Shown here: piece after piece, positions 44,170 to 53,001 of the stretch
Layout: each line of letters begins with the position of its first letter
Numbering within the stretch: position 1 is the stretch's first letter
Assembly (NCBI GenBank): GCA_035295165.1
Contig: DATGJN010000112.1
Location: 1-64,000, forward strand
Source of the DNA: a bacterium
GTDB lineage: Bacteria > Sysuimicrobiota > Sysuimicrobiia > Sysuimicrobiales > Segetimicrobiaceae
Length of the DNA stretch: 64,000 nt
Direction of reading: 5' to 3'
Notes under the pieces: model-generated
Database searches by the model: none
Seen by the model: only the letters and a program-made list of their open reading frames with translations
Told to the model about the DNA's origin: nothing
Program-made: the position numbers and the translations under genes

Positions 44170-45675
44170 ATGGCCGGCCCAACAGCACCCAAGTCATCCA
44201 GGGTCGAAACGCGGTCGCCGGACTTCCGGCTTTGGCTCAACGGCCGAAGTTGCCCGGCACATTCGGGCGGAACGTTCTTGCGCCCAAACCCGTTCGACGG
44301 CTCCATCGCGGCGGTGTTCGCCAATGGAGATGAGACCGATGCTCGGGCCGCGGTCGCCATTGCTCGTGCCGCCTTTGATGACGGGCTGTGGCCGCGAAGT
44401 GCGGCGCGACGACGCTTCGAGGTCCTCATGCGTGCGGCTCAGATCCTCTCCGACAACGCGGTGACCGTGGCCGAGAGGATGATTTTTGAGTCCGGTAAGC
44501 CGCGCTCGGTGGCTCTGGGTGAGCTTGGCGTGGCGGTCAGGACCTTGGAATTCTATGCGGGTGCGGCCCTGGACCTCGAGGGGGCGGCCATCAACGATCG
44601 CGTTCCCGACGCCCTCGGCCTCGTGCTTCTCGAGCCGGTCGGCGTGGTGGGTTTGATCACGCCTTGGAACTTTCCGCTGCTGAACCCGGTTGTCAAGATC
44701 GCGCCGGCGTTAGCGGTCGGGTGTACTGTCGTGATCAAACCGTCGCACTTGTGTTCGGGTCCGGTCCTGCTGCTCGCGCAGTATCTTGCCGAAGCGGGCC
44801 TGCCCGAAGGAGTGCTCAACGTCGTCACGAGCGATCTCGAACGGGGCGCGGTCGTGGGTCAACTGATCGCGCAATCACCGAGTGTCGATAAGATCGCCTT
44901 TACCGGATCGACGACCACCGGTCGCGCCGTCATGCGGGCCGCCGCCTCTACCACCAAGCGCGTTTCGCTGGAGCTCGGGGGGAAGTCCGCAAACATCGTG
45001 TTCGCCGACGCACCGTTCGAGGAGGCAGTGGCAACATCTGTGAACGCCTTCTGCCACAACAGTGGTCAACAGTGCTCAGCTGCGACCCGCCTCCTGGTCC
45101 AGCGCGACATCCACGACCGCTTCGTCCGAGCCTTGGTGGAGCAGACGCGGCGTCAGGTCTTGGATGATCCGGCGAAGGGAACGACCACCATGGGCCCGAT
45201 CGTGAACGAGGAGCAGTTCAAACGCGTTCAGCAGTATATTGCGATCGGCAAGAGTGACGGCAGGCTGATCGTTGGAGGGGATCGACCCCCGGGGGCAATG
45301 TTCGAGGACAGCCTCTTCGTTGCACCGACGATCTTCGACGGTATAGACAACTCGTCGCGGCTTGCTCAGGAGGAGGTGTTTGGACCGGTCCTGGCGGTCA
45401 TCCCGTTTGACACTGAGGAGGAAGCGATCCGCATCGCGAACGGCAGTCGCTATGGTCTCGCCGGCGGGGTGTGGACAAACTCCATCGGGACCGCCCTGAG
45501 GGTCACAAGGGCGGTGCGCACCGGGAAGATGTTCGTCAACTGCTACAATAACTCAGGTCTTGAAGATCTCCCCCACGGCGGTTATAAGGACAGTGGCATC
45601 GGACGGGAACAGGGGCGGAAGGGCCTGGAGGAGTACCAGGAGGTCAAGACCGTCCAGCTCAAGTTCGGCAGGTAG
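44170..45675 (+). CDS. NAD(P)-dependent aldehyde dehydrogenase
   Basis: An aldehyde dehydrogenase of 501 residues. Catalytic cysteine C302 (GQQCSAATR) and general base E268 (LELGGKS) are present, together with the TPWNFPLL and EEVFGPVL motifs. It oxidises an aldehyde or semialdehyde to the acid in the cytoplasm. AGGAGGGA lies nine bases before ATG 44170. As a late gene in the TRAP operon it probably handles the aldehyde made by the lyase steps. It could also serve as alpha-ketoglutarate-semialdehyde dehydrogenase for the hydroxyproline-like route to the left; sequence alone does not decide. Confidence 0.93.
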   Translation: MAGPTAPKSSRVETRSPDFRLWLNGRSCPAHSGGTFLRPNPFDGSIAAVFANGDETDARAAVAIARAAFDDGLWPRSAARRRFEVLMRAAQILSDNAVTVAERMIFESGKPRSVALGELGVAVRTLEFYAGAALDLEGAAINDRVPDALGLVLLEPVGVVGLITPWNFPLLNPVVKIAPALAVGCTVVIKPSHLCSGPVLLLAQYLAEAGLPEGVLNVVTSDLERGAVVGQLIAQSPSVDKIAFTGSTTTGRAVMRAAASTTKRVSLELGGKSANIVFADAPFEEAVATSVNAFCHNSGQQCSAATRLLVQRDIHDRFVRALVEQTRRQVLDDPAKGTTTMGPIVNEEQFKRVQQYIAIGKSDGRLIVGGDRPPGAMFEDSLFVAPTIFDGIDNSSRLAQEEVFGPVLAVIPFDTEEEAIRIANGSRYGLAGGVWTNSIGTALRVTRAVRTGKMFVNCYNNSGLEDLPHGGYKDSGIGREQGRKGLEEYQEVKTVQLKFGR

Positions 45676-45911
45676 GAAAGAATCCGGTGGCTAGGTTCGA
45701 CCACCTCGGCCGCACTGGTCGCGGTCACCAGACTGAGGTCGAGCGCGTGACGCTCGATCAACCACCCTCCGCCATGTCCAGGGTCGCGCAGCATAGTTCC
45801 GCTGAACGCTGTCGTTCCTCATCGTTCGGCTACCGACCTCGATACAGCTGTTACGGGCAAACCGGATGTTTCCTGCTGGCACGCCCGTAGCTGCGGAATT
45901 GGAGGAACGGG

Positions 45912-46838
45912 ATGGAGAAGACTGAGGTACACTTCTACAGCGCGGGGCATAGGCTGACTGGGTACTGGTATGCGCCACGCACGTCTGCCGGTCCGGTGCC
46001 TGGTATCGTGTGTTGTCATGGCTTTTCGGGCATGATCGACGTCCAAATGGTGGGCATCCCCGAGGCGCTAAGTGAGGCCGGCTATGGCGTACTCACCTTC
46101 TATTCCCGCGGGATAGGAGAGAGCGAGGGGCCCAGGGGGCGCGTGATCCCTTGGGAGGAAGTTGACGATGCGCGCAATGCGATCACTTACCTCCAGACGC
46201 GCGATGAAATCGATCCCAAGACGATCGGGGTCTTTGGCAGCGCGTGGGGTTGCAGTATCGGGGTGAGCGCGGCCGCAATTGACAGCAGGATCAAATGCTT
46301 CGTCGGAACCGTGGGGATCGGGGATTGTGAGCGCTGGCTGAAGGGCGAGAGGCCGAGATGGGAGTGGACGAAGTTCCTCAAGCGGCTCGAAGAAGATCGG
46401 AGTAAGCGGGTCCTCACGGGCAAGTCGGCCGTCGTGCATCCCAACGAGATCCACATTCCGGATCGGGCCGCATCCGAGGCGAGGGACCGTCAGTGGAATG
46501 CCTTCATCAAGAAATCGGGCTACGAGGGGTATCCGCTGGAAACGGCCGAGGCCGTGATCGAGTTTAAGCCTGAGACACTTGTTCACCGGATCAGCCCCCG
46601 GGCGGTGCTGTTCATCCACATGGGGGATGACGTGACGGTCCCGGCCGAAGAGTCCCAGAGCATGTATGAGCGAGCCAAAGAGCCAAAGAAATTGGTCATT
46701 ATGGAAGGGCGTGCCCACTACGACACGTTCAAGTTCACGAATCCAGAAGTCTTCGCGCAGATCATGTCGATCGCGATAGATTGGTATGATGAGCATCTCA
46801 AGGGCGACAGGCAGCAGCAGAACGTACGCGTACCGTAG
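45912..46838 (+). CDS. Alpha/beta-hydrolase-fold protein without the nucleophile serine
   Basis: A 308-residue alpha/beta-hydrolase (dienelactone hydrolase/prolyl oligopeptidase-like). The oxyanion-side motif is CCHGFSG (34-40), and the acid and histidine appear as GDD (near 237) and GRAHYD (near 263). The nucleophile elbow reads G109-S-A111-W-G113, so alanine stands where the serine of GxSxG is expected. A second GxSxG-like run (G113-C-S115-I-G117) follows immediately but is four residues downstream of the strand turn. The protein may be a pseudoenzyme, use a displaced serine, or be a non-hydrolytic family member. AATTGGAGGAACGGG gives a good ribosome binding site. It is 236 bases behind the aldehyde dehydrogenase. 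Confidence 0.82.
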   Translation: MEKTEVHFYSAGHRLTGYWYAPRTSAGPVPGIVCCHGFSGMIDVQMVGIPEALSEAGYGVLTFYSRGIGESEGPRGRVIPWEEVDDARNAITYLQTRDEIDPKTIGVFGSAWGCSIGVSAAAIDSRIKCFVGTVGIGDCERWLKGERPRWEWTKFLKRLEEDRSKRVLTGKSAVVHPNEIHIPDRAASEARDRQWNAFIKKSGYEGYPLETAEAVIEFKPETLVHRISPRAVLFIHMGDDVTVPAEESQSMYERAKEPKKLVIMEGRAHYDTFKFTNPEVFAQIMSIAIDWYDEHLKGDRQQQNVRVP

Positions 46839-47076
46839 TGAGCATTCGCAGATCAGTAGGCTAGCATACGCGTGGTGAAGATGAGCTTCCCGCGGCGGGG
46901 TTCATTCGCTGACACCGGCCGCCGACGCCGCGGCCGAGGTCGTGGCGTGTGCCGCCACCGGCCTGGCCGGCGAGCGCGGGAAGCTCTCGGATTTGGGGCT
47001 CGTCCAGATGGAGCGACAGATGCTGCTCCCCACCGTCATCGAACCGGCCTAACGTGGGCCGGCGGCCCCGGACGTC

Positions 47077-47877
47077 TTACCCGCGAACCAGCGCGATGCC
47101 GAGCGCCGAGATTCCGCCGGCGATGAGGACGACCGCACCGAGCCGTGCGATGCGGCCGCCCCAGGGCGGGATCTTCTCGGCGAGCACCCAGATCGCGATC
47201 GCCGCCGCCCACGCCACGTTCATCAGGCCGCCGACAAACAAGAGGCTCATCAAGGCGGCGCAGCAGCCGAGGCACGAGACCGCGTAGCGGAGGCCCTGGA
47301 GCACCGCGTGCGGCGCCCGCCGAGTCTGCCCGCCTGCCAGACAATCGTCCAGCGCGCGGCAGCGCTCAAGGCACGCGCGCTTGAGCGGTGTCAGTTGGTA
47401 GAGTCCGGCGGTTACCACCACGAGCCCGGCGAGCGCCGCGCTTCGGACTGCCATCGCGTCTGACAGGAGGTGCGCAGTGTCAAGCGCCCACTGAAGACCG
47501 GTCGCCGCGGCAGCGAACCCAGCCCAGATCACCAAGTACCCGGCGGCGAACCATGCCGCCCGGCCGACACCACTGGCAGTGTCGGCGGGTCCGAGACCCG
47601 CCCGGCCGGTCATCCTGAGGACGGCGGGCGCCGGGCTCGGCAACATCATGGCGGTCATCATGACGGTCCACATACCGAGCATCAGCGCAGTGTAGCCCGG
47701 CGTCCACCCGGGTGCCATCTGCGCCATCGGCATGCCGGCGCCGGCCGTTTCCATCCCTCGCATCGCGGCACCCAGTCCGGCACCGGCGGCGAGGTAGAAC
47801 CCCGCCGCGCCCGCGAAGGCGCTGAGGCCGGCAAGGGCCAGCCCGGCGCTCCAGCGCGCGCTACCGGCCGTACTCAT
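47077..47877 (-). CDS. DUF2182 integral membrane protein
   Basis: A 266-residue predicted metal-binding membrane protein of family DUF2182, with six or seven hydrophobic helices. The hallmark MWTVMMTAMMLPS is at about residues 69-81 and a cysteine-rich loop (CLERCRALDDCL) separates the two halves. Family members often accompany DUF1326 proteins and their function is unknown; methionine and cysteine clusters suggest metal handling. It lies 51 bases downstream of the DUF899 gene on the same strand, a likely two-gene operon. Confidence 0.88.
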   Translation of the reverse strand: MSTAGSARWSAGLALAGLSAFAGAAGFYLAAGAGLGAAMRGMETAGAGMPMAQMAPGWTPGYTALMLGMWTVMMTAMMLPSPAPAVLRMTGRAGLGPADTASGVGRAAWFAAGYLVIWAGFAAAATGLQWALDTAHLLSDAMAVRSAALAGLVVVTAGLYQLTPLKRACLERCRALDDCLAGGQTRRAPHAVLQGLRYAVSCLGCCAALMSLLFVGGLMNVAWAAAIAIWVLAEKIPPWGGRIARLGAVVLIAGGISALGIALVRG

Positions 47878-47928
47878 CGTGGCACCGCACCCAGAACATC
47901 GGGAAATCGTGGCCGGCGCGACATCGGT

Positions 47929-48684
47929 CTACCCCTTGTACTCGTCGTGGCGGCGCCACCAGCCGCCCGTCTCGTTACGTCCTCTGGGGGCGCGATCGAG
48001 CCACTGATACATGCCCCAGAGACCGTCGAGCCCCCGCGCATAGGTGGAGTATGTGTGGTAGACGATCCCGGTCTCGAGGACGAAGGCGCTCATGCCGGGC
48101 CGTTCGCGTATGTACGTGGCCACATCGGTTCCGCACATAGCCGCGTGGGTGACGGTGCCGCCGCCACCCTTCGGCTCGCGCCATGCGGCCTCGCGCCGGT
48201 AGTTGTATTCGATGCCGCCCTCGCGTTGCTGCTGCTCGCTGAACCCGACGCTGAAGTCGGTGTTGAAGTCGCCGCCGAAAGAGGACGCCCACGGAAACGT
48301 CCACCCCATCCGCCGCTTGTACGGCCGGAGCTTGGCGAGAGGCGCTCGCGACACCGCCCAGAGCATGACGTCATGATTGGCCAGATGAATGGCGAAGCCG
48401 TTGAAACCGTCCGCGATCGCCGAACAGGACGGACAGCCGGCGGCGTAGTCGGGCCCGAACATGAAATGATAGATGAGAAGCTGCGAACGCCCGCGGAAGA
48501 GGTCGGCCAATGAAGCAATCCCTTCGTCGGTCTCGAAACGATAAGCCTTGTCGATCTGAACCCACGGTAATTCCTGACGACGCCGCGCCACCTCGTCGCT
48601 GTGCCGCGTGAGCTCCTTCTCCGCCCTGAGCAACGCTAGGCGCGCTGCCAGCCACTCTTCACGTGTCCCGGTTGCGTGTTCCAT
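47929..48684 (-). CDS. DUF899 family thioredoxin-like protein
   Basis: A 251-residue DUF899 protein, a thioredoxin-fold family with characteristic blocks WVQIDKAYRF, LIYHFMFGPD and GCPSCSAIAD (C84-x2-C87). The CxxC sits where thioredoxins have their redox pair. SRAPLAKLRPYKRRMGW and FSVGFS continue the family pattern. The role is unknown but a redox or peroxide-related function is plausible. It is divergent from the TPR-HTH gene, with about 110 bases between them, and upstream of the DUF2182 membrane protein. GAGG lies just before the ATG. Confidence 0.9.
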   Translation of the reverse strand: MEHATGTREEWLAARLALLRAEKELTRHSDEVARRRQELPWVQIDKAYRFETDEGIASLADLFRGRSQLLIYHFMFGPDYAAGCPSCSAIADGFNGFAIHLANHDVMLWAVSRAPLAKLRPYKRRMGWTFPWASSFGGDFNTDFSVGFSEQQQREGGIEYNYRREAAWREPKGGGGTVTHAAMCGTDVATYIRERPGMSAFVLETGIVYHTYSTYARGLDGLWGMYQWLDRAPRGRNETGGWWRRHDEYKG

Positions 48685-48740
48685 CGTCCTCGTTCACTCC
48701 CTTCTCGGATGTTACGGTCTGCCGCTGGGCCGTCGCGAGA

Positions 48741-48746
48741 TATAAT
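48741..48746 (+). promoter_or_regulatory. Candidate -10 box for the TPR-HTH regulator gene
   Basis: A perfect TATAAT lies 48 bases before ATG 48795 in the divergent spacer. No well-placed -35 hexamer is evident. Confidence 0.35.
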
Positions 48747-48794
48747 AGGGCCGGATACCGGACGGGTGGGAGTGACAAGTGTGGCGGGATTCCG

Positions 48795-50015
48795 ATGGAT
48801 CAACTGACTGCGGCCGCGGCGCGCGCCCTCGCCGAGGGTGATCCCCTTGGCGCCTTGAACTGGGTCGCCCTGCGCGACGACGCGCCGGCGCTCGCGCTTC
48901 GGGGCATCGCGATGGCCCAGCTCGGCGATCTCGTACGGGCGAAGGCGCTCCTCCGGCGCGCGGTGCGCGCCTTCGGCCCCAAAGAGGCGGTCGCCCGCGC
49001 GCGGTGCGTCGTCGCCGAAGCCGAGATCGCGCTCGCCTCGCGCAACCTGGGCTGGTCCGCGAAGGTGCTCGATGCGGCGCGGGCGGCGCTCGAACGGCAC
49101 GGCGACCGGGTAAACGCCGCGCATGCGCGGCTCCTCGAGGTCCGGCGCCTCCTCCTGATCGGACGCCTCGAGGAGGCCGAGCGTACGCTCGCCGGGCTCC
49201 ACCCCGCGTCCCTCCCGCCAGGGTCGAGGGTCGCCTACGAACTCGTCGTTGCCGGGATCGCGATGCGGCGCCTCCGGACGAAGGCGGCGCGTGCTACGCT
49301 GGCCCGGGCCGAGCGCGCCGCGCGCCACGCGCGCATTCCAGCGCTGACGGCGGAGGTCGAACGCGCCCTCCTCGTCCTGAACACCCCCGCGGCGCGTCTG
49401 ATCGCGGACGGCGAGGACCGGCTCCTTCGACTCGAGGAGGTCGAAGCGCTGCTCGGTTCCAACGCGCTCGTCGTGGACGCGAGCCGCTATGCTGTGCGTG
49501 ACGGACGCACGGCGATCTCGCTCGCGAGGCGTCCGGTGTTGTTTGCCCTCGCGCGCGCACTGGGGGAGGCGTGGCCGCGTGACGTGCCGAGAGATGCACT
49601 CGTCGCGCGCGCCTTTGGCTGGAAGGTCGCCGATGAATCGTATCGCGCGCGGCTGCGCGTCGAGGTCGGCCGGCTCCGCAGGGCGCTTCGGCCGCAGGCT
49701 GACATCCGCGCGACGCAGCGCGGGTTTGTGCTGGTGCCGCGGCGCGCACGCGGGGTCATCGTGCTGGCGCGCCCGTTCGAGGATGAGCATGCGCCGATGC
49801 TCGCCTTTCTCGCCGATGGGGAATCCTGGTCGAGCTCGGCCCTGGCGCTGGCGCTCGGAACGAGCCAGCGCACGGTCCAGCGGGCGCTCGACGCGCTTGC
49901 GGCGGCGGGCAAGGTGCAGTCGTTCGGCCGCGGTCGGGCCCGGCGCTGGATGATCCCGCCCGTGCCGGGACTCACCACGCCCTTGCTGCTTCCCGCCCCG
50001 CTGCCGGTCGGCTAG
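48795..50015 (+). CDS. TPR-like / helix-turn-helix regulatory protein
   Basis: A 406-residue protein. The N-terminal ~200 residues are strongly helical with alanine- and leucine-rich repeats resembling TPR units ([20 protein letters not shown]). A middle region (FGWKVADESYRARLRVEVGRLRRAL) resembles an OmpR-type winged helix, and the C-terminus carries a helix-turn-helix (SSSALALALGTSQRTVQRAL followed by GRGRARRW). The layout suggests a transcription factor with a protein-interaction arm. ATG 48795 was chosen as the first start after the promoter; its ribosome binding site is weak. It is nine bases upstream of the propeller gene, so both form an operon, probably responding to the same signal as the divergent DUF899/DUF2182 pair. 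Confidence 0.8.
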   Translation: MDQLTAAAARALAEGDPLGALNWVALRDDAPALALRGIAMAQLGDLVRAKALLRRAVRAFGPKEAVARARCVVAEAEIALASRNLGWSAKVLDAARAALERHGDRVNAAHARLLEVRRLLLIGRLEEAERTLAGLHPASLPPGSRVAYELVVAGIAMRRLRTKAARATLARAERAARHARIPALTAEVERALLVLNTPAARLIADGEDRLLRLEEVEALLGSNALVVDASRYAVRDGRTAISLARRPVLFALARALGEAWPRDVPRDALVARAFGWKVADESYRARLRVEVGRLRRALRPQADIRATQRGFVLVPRRARGVIVLARPFEDEHAPMLAFLADGESWSSSALALALGTSQRTVQRALDALAAAGKVQSFGRGRARRWMIPPVPGLTTPLLLPAPLPVG

Positions 50016-50024
50016 GATGGACGC

Positions 50025-50711
50025 ATGAGTCGATCAGCAGCCGAAATCGTCCGTGAGTACGGCCCCTTTCCTGACGTCGAGCGCGTGCATGGGGTGTCGT
50101 ATGACGGCTGGTACGTTTGGTTTGCTGCTGGGGACAGGATGCACGCGCTCGATCCCGCGAGCGGGAAAATCGTGCGCTCGATCGATGTCGCGGCGCAGGC
50201 CGGCACGGCCTTCGACGGGCGGCATCTGTTTCAACTCGCCCGGGGCCGCATCCAGAAGGTCGATCCAGAGACCGGCCGCGTGGTGGCGACGATCCCGGCG
50301 CCCGGCGGTGGCGGCGATTCGGGCCTCGCGTGGGCCGAGGGGACGCTCTGGGTAGGGCAGTATCGGGACCGGAAGATCCATCAAGTCGATCCCCAGACGG
50401 GGGCGATTCTCCGCACGATCGAGTCCAAGCGCTTCGTCACCGGGGTCACCTGGGTCGACGGAGAGCTCTGGCACGGCACCAATGAGAACGGCACGAGCGA
50501 TCTGAGGCGGCTCGATCCCCGAACGGGAGAGGTCCTGGAGACGATCGAGCTGCCCCCGGGCGTGGCTGTGTCGGGGCTCGAGTCCAACGGCGGCGATCAG
50601 TTCTTCTGCGGAGGAGAAAAGAGCGGGAAGGTGAGAGCCGTCCGCCGGCCCAGGCGAGGCTCTGCGGCCGGCAGCGGTTCCGGAATCCCGGCTGGTTCTA
50701 CGGCCAGGTAA
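50025..50711 (+). CDS. YncE-like beta-propeller protein
   Basis: A 228-residue cytoplasmic beta-propeller of the YncE/glutamine-cyclotransferase-like type, with repeats each containing a D-P-x-T/S-G turn (LDPASGKIVRSID, VDPETGRVVATI, VDPQTGAILRTI, LDPRTGEVLETI). The body ends with GGEKSGKVRAVRRPRRG, where related proteins usually stop. The last ~15 residues (rich in G, S, A) look like read-through into foreign or decayed sequence. No signal peptide is seen. It is co-transcribed with the TPR-HTH regulator and could be its sensor or partner; an enzymatic role is not evident. Confidence 0.8.
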   Translation: MSRSAAEIVREYGPFPDVERVHGVSYDGWYVWFAAGDRMHALDPASGKIVRSIDVAAQAGTAFDGRHLFQLARGRIQKVDPETGRVVATIPAPGGGGDSGLAWAEGTLWVGQYRDRKIHQVDPQTGAILRTIESKRFVTGVTWVDGELWHGTNENGTSDLRRLDPRTGEVLETIELPPGVAVSGLESNGGDQFFCGGEKSGKVRAVRRPRRGSAAGSGSGIPAGSTAR

Positions 50712-51192
50712 CGGTTCGGGTGGAGACCCGCGGCGCCTCTCTGAAGGCTGCGCTGCGAGCGCGCATCGCCGACGTCGTCAGGCTGATTTCGAGCGCGAAA
50801 AGCGGCCGCGCCTGGCTCGGCCGGGCGTCTCAAGGGAATGCCGCCAGGTGAATCCATCAAAATCTTGTGGGGCGCCGTTGAGTCCAGGCGGAAGTCCCGG
50901 CTGGTGAGCGCTGAAGTTGACGCTTTGCAGCACTGTACCAGTCGTTGAGGTAAGATCCGCTCGGTATCGGGGACATCGCGGACAGGGATTGTGCGTAGAC
51001 CAATCGGAAGAGCCCGCTTCGACTGGAAATCGCCAACATGTCGAGGCCCGCGCCCTTAGGGGCGTTCAGCGTCTGCCTTCCTCGATGCCATCTAGCATGA
51101 TTGAGACGCTTGAACGGTCTGTCCGGACCTTATCTTCTATCCCTGAGAGCAACGACAGACGCCATACGGACGTGACCCGGGAAGCCGGGGAG
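50712..51192. other. Intergenic stretch with a possible gene-end remnant
   Basis: About 480 bases without a supported gene. A plus-strand frame ending with the TGA at 50849-50851 has protein-like sequence (NPGWFYGQVTVRVETRG, then ARIADVVRLISSAKSGRAW) and overlaps the end of the propeller gene, but it has no start. It may be the tail of a lost gene. Nothing else is seen. Confidence 0.35.
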
Positions 51193-52047
51193 TCAATCTT
51201 TGAGCCCGGTCGTCATGATGCCCCGGACGTAGTATCGTTGCAACCAGACGAACAGCGCGATCACGGGGATCGTCGCGACGGCGGACGCTGCAAACAAGTT
51301 GCCCCAGAACTGGGTCTGGCTCGTGGTCTGCTTGGCGATAAACACGGTGATGAGTTGCTTCGTGTCATCCGACATGACCACGAGCGGCCAGTAAAACGCA
51401 TCCCATGCGAACAGGAACGTAAACAGCGCCAACGTGGCCAAGCCCGGCAGGACGTTCGGAACCACCACATGCGTGAGGACCCGCAGAGGCGACGCACCAT
51501 CCATGATGGCCGCCTCGTCCAATTCAGTCGGGAGCTCCTCGAACACCTGCTTGAGGAAGAAGATCCCAAACGGGCTGAAAATCCACGGCAGGAAGAAGCC
51601 CCAGTACGTATCCTGCAGATGCAGCGTCCGGACCGTTGTGAACAGCGGAATGACGATGGCATCGAACGGGATCAGCAGCATCACGAGGACAAGCCCGAAC
51701 ACGAGATTGCGGCCCGGGAATCGCACGCGCGCGAGAACGAACGCGGCCACGGTGGAGACAAGCACGGTGCCGACGACCTGCGCACCAGCTACCAGCAGTG
51801 AATTGAACACATAGCGTCCGAAGGCCTGGTCTCGAAACACGGCGATGAAGTTGACGAGCGTCGGCCGGCGCGGCACGAACGTCCACACGGACAGTGAGAA
51901 CACGCCTGAGAAGATATCGGCGTACGGTTTGAACGCCGACGCCACGAGCCATTCGTAGGGCGCGAGGAACACGAGCACGATGACGAGCACCGCAAGCGCG
52001 AGACCCACGCGGCGGAGGATCGATTCCGGCGTATGCGCGCTGTTCAT
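51193..52047 (-). CDS. Carbohydrate ABC transporter permease (MalG-like)
   Basis: A 284-residue inner-membrane permease of the CUT1 sugar transporter family with six helices. The EAA loop that docks the ATPase is ELDEAAIMDGASPLRVLTHVVVP (about 171-193). MalG-type features include the N-terminal APYEWLVASAFKP and the C-terminal QRYYVRGIMTTGLKD. It is the last of three genes (binding protein, MalF-like, MalG-like), overlapping the MalF-like stop by four bases. No ATPase is encoded here; a shared MsmX/MalK-type ATPase elsewhere is likely. Confidence 0.93.
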   Translation of the reverse strand: MNSAHTPESILRRVGLALAVLVIVLVFLAPYEWLVASAFKPYADIFSGVFSLSVWTFVPRRPTLVNFIAVFRDQAFGRYVFNSLLVAGAQVVGTVLVSTVAAFVLARVRFPGRNLVFGLVLVMLLIPFDAIVIPLFTTVRTLHLQDTYWGFFLPWIFSPFGIFFLKQVFEELPTELDEAAIMDGASPLRVLTHVVVPNVLPGLATLALFTFLFAWDAFYWPLVVMSDDTKQLITVFIAKQTTSQTQFWGNLFAASAVATIPVIALFVWLQRYYVRGIMTTGLKD

Positions 52048-52949
52048 TCCGGGCGAAGAAGCCGGAAGTACACCGCGCTCAGGCCGAGGATGATCAGCAG
52101 CACGATGATCGCCAGGGCCGACGCGTACCCCATCTGGTAGAACAGGAAGGCGCGTTCGTACATATAGTATGTGGCGACCTCGGTGCGGGCCAGCGGCCCG
52201 CCCTGCGTCATGACGTATACGGGCGTATACACTTGGAACGCGTTGATCGTCGCGATCACCAGCGAGAACAGCGTGAAACGTTTGAGGAGCGGCAGCGTGA
52301 CGCTCCAGAACTGTCTCCAGTGTCCGGCCCCGTCCACCTGCGCCGCCTCATAGTATCCTTGCGGGATGCCCTGGAGCCCGGCGAGGAAGATCAGGGCGGT
52401 GAAGCCGAGGTCCTTCCAGATCGTGACCGCGGTGAGCGAGGGAAGCGCGAGTCTCGGGTCGATGAGGAAATTCAGCGGCGCGACGTGCACTTTTCGGAGC
52501 AGCGCGTCGATGATGCCGATCGTCGGATTGTACATCAGCGCCCACAGGGTTGCGACGACGACGAACGGGGTGACGACGGGCAGGTACACCGCCGTGCGGA
52601 CGACGCTCGCCCAGCGCCAGCTCTTCTGCATGAGCAGCGCGATGGCGAGCGCGAGGGGGATTTGCACGCCGATCTTCATCGCGGCGTACTGAAACGTGAC
52701 CGAGAGCGACTGCAGAAAGCCGGCGTCGTGCACGGCGCGGAGGTAGTTGCCGGCGCCGGTGAAGACGCGCTGCCCGGAAAGAAGATCGTACTGGTAGAGG
52801 CTGTTCGCGGCCGCCTGGGCGATCGTGCCGACCCGGAAAATCAACAGACCCGCGAGCGGTACCGCGAGGAACGCCCCGGCCGTAAGCAGCGCGCGCCGAC
52901 TCGAGGGGGAGGGCCACGCGCCCTTCCGACGCGCGGGCCCGACGGGCAT
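52044..52949 (-). CDS. Sugar ABC transporter permease (MalF-like)
   Basis: A 301-residue CUT1-family permease with six to seven helices. The EAA loop is GYYEAAQVDGAGHWRQFWSVTLP, and QSLSVTFQYAAMKIGVQIPLALAIAL marks the start of the transport core. It pairs with the MalG-like subunit. AAGGGGG precedes the ATG. The gene lies 52 bases downstream of the binding-protein gene on the same strand. The ligand is not evident, but the divergent nucleoside hydrolase suggests a ribose- or nucleoside-type compound. Confidence 0.93.
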   Translation of the reverse strand: MPVGPARRKGAWPSPSSRRALLTAGAFLAVPLAGLLIFRVGTIAQAAANSLYQYDLLSGQRVFTGAGNYLRAVHDAGFLQSLSVTFQYAAMKIGVQIPLALAIALLMQKSWRWASVVRTAVYLPVVTPFVVVATLWALMYNPTIGIIDALLRKVHVAPLNFLIDPRLALPSLTAVTIWKDLGFTALIFLAGLQGIPQGYYEAAQVDGAGHWRQFWSVTLPLLKRFTLFSLVIATINAFQVYTPVYVMTQGGPLARTEVATYYMYERAFLFYQMGYASALAIIVLLIILGLSAVYFRLLRPE

Positions 52950-53001
52950 CAGCGGAGCCCCCTTAGCGGCAGGCGCGGTCCCGGCTCGGCCGCCGCCTGC
53001 G

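Noticed and set aside
46886-47052. Start-less plus-strand frame ending ERQMLLPTVIEPA just before the DUF2182 gene
   Set aside because: Too short, without a start codon in a usable position or any family I recognise; possibly a gene-tail remnant.
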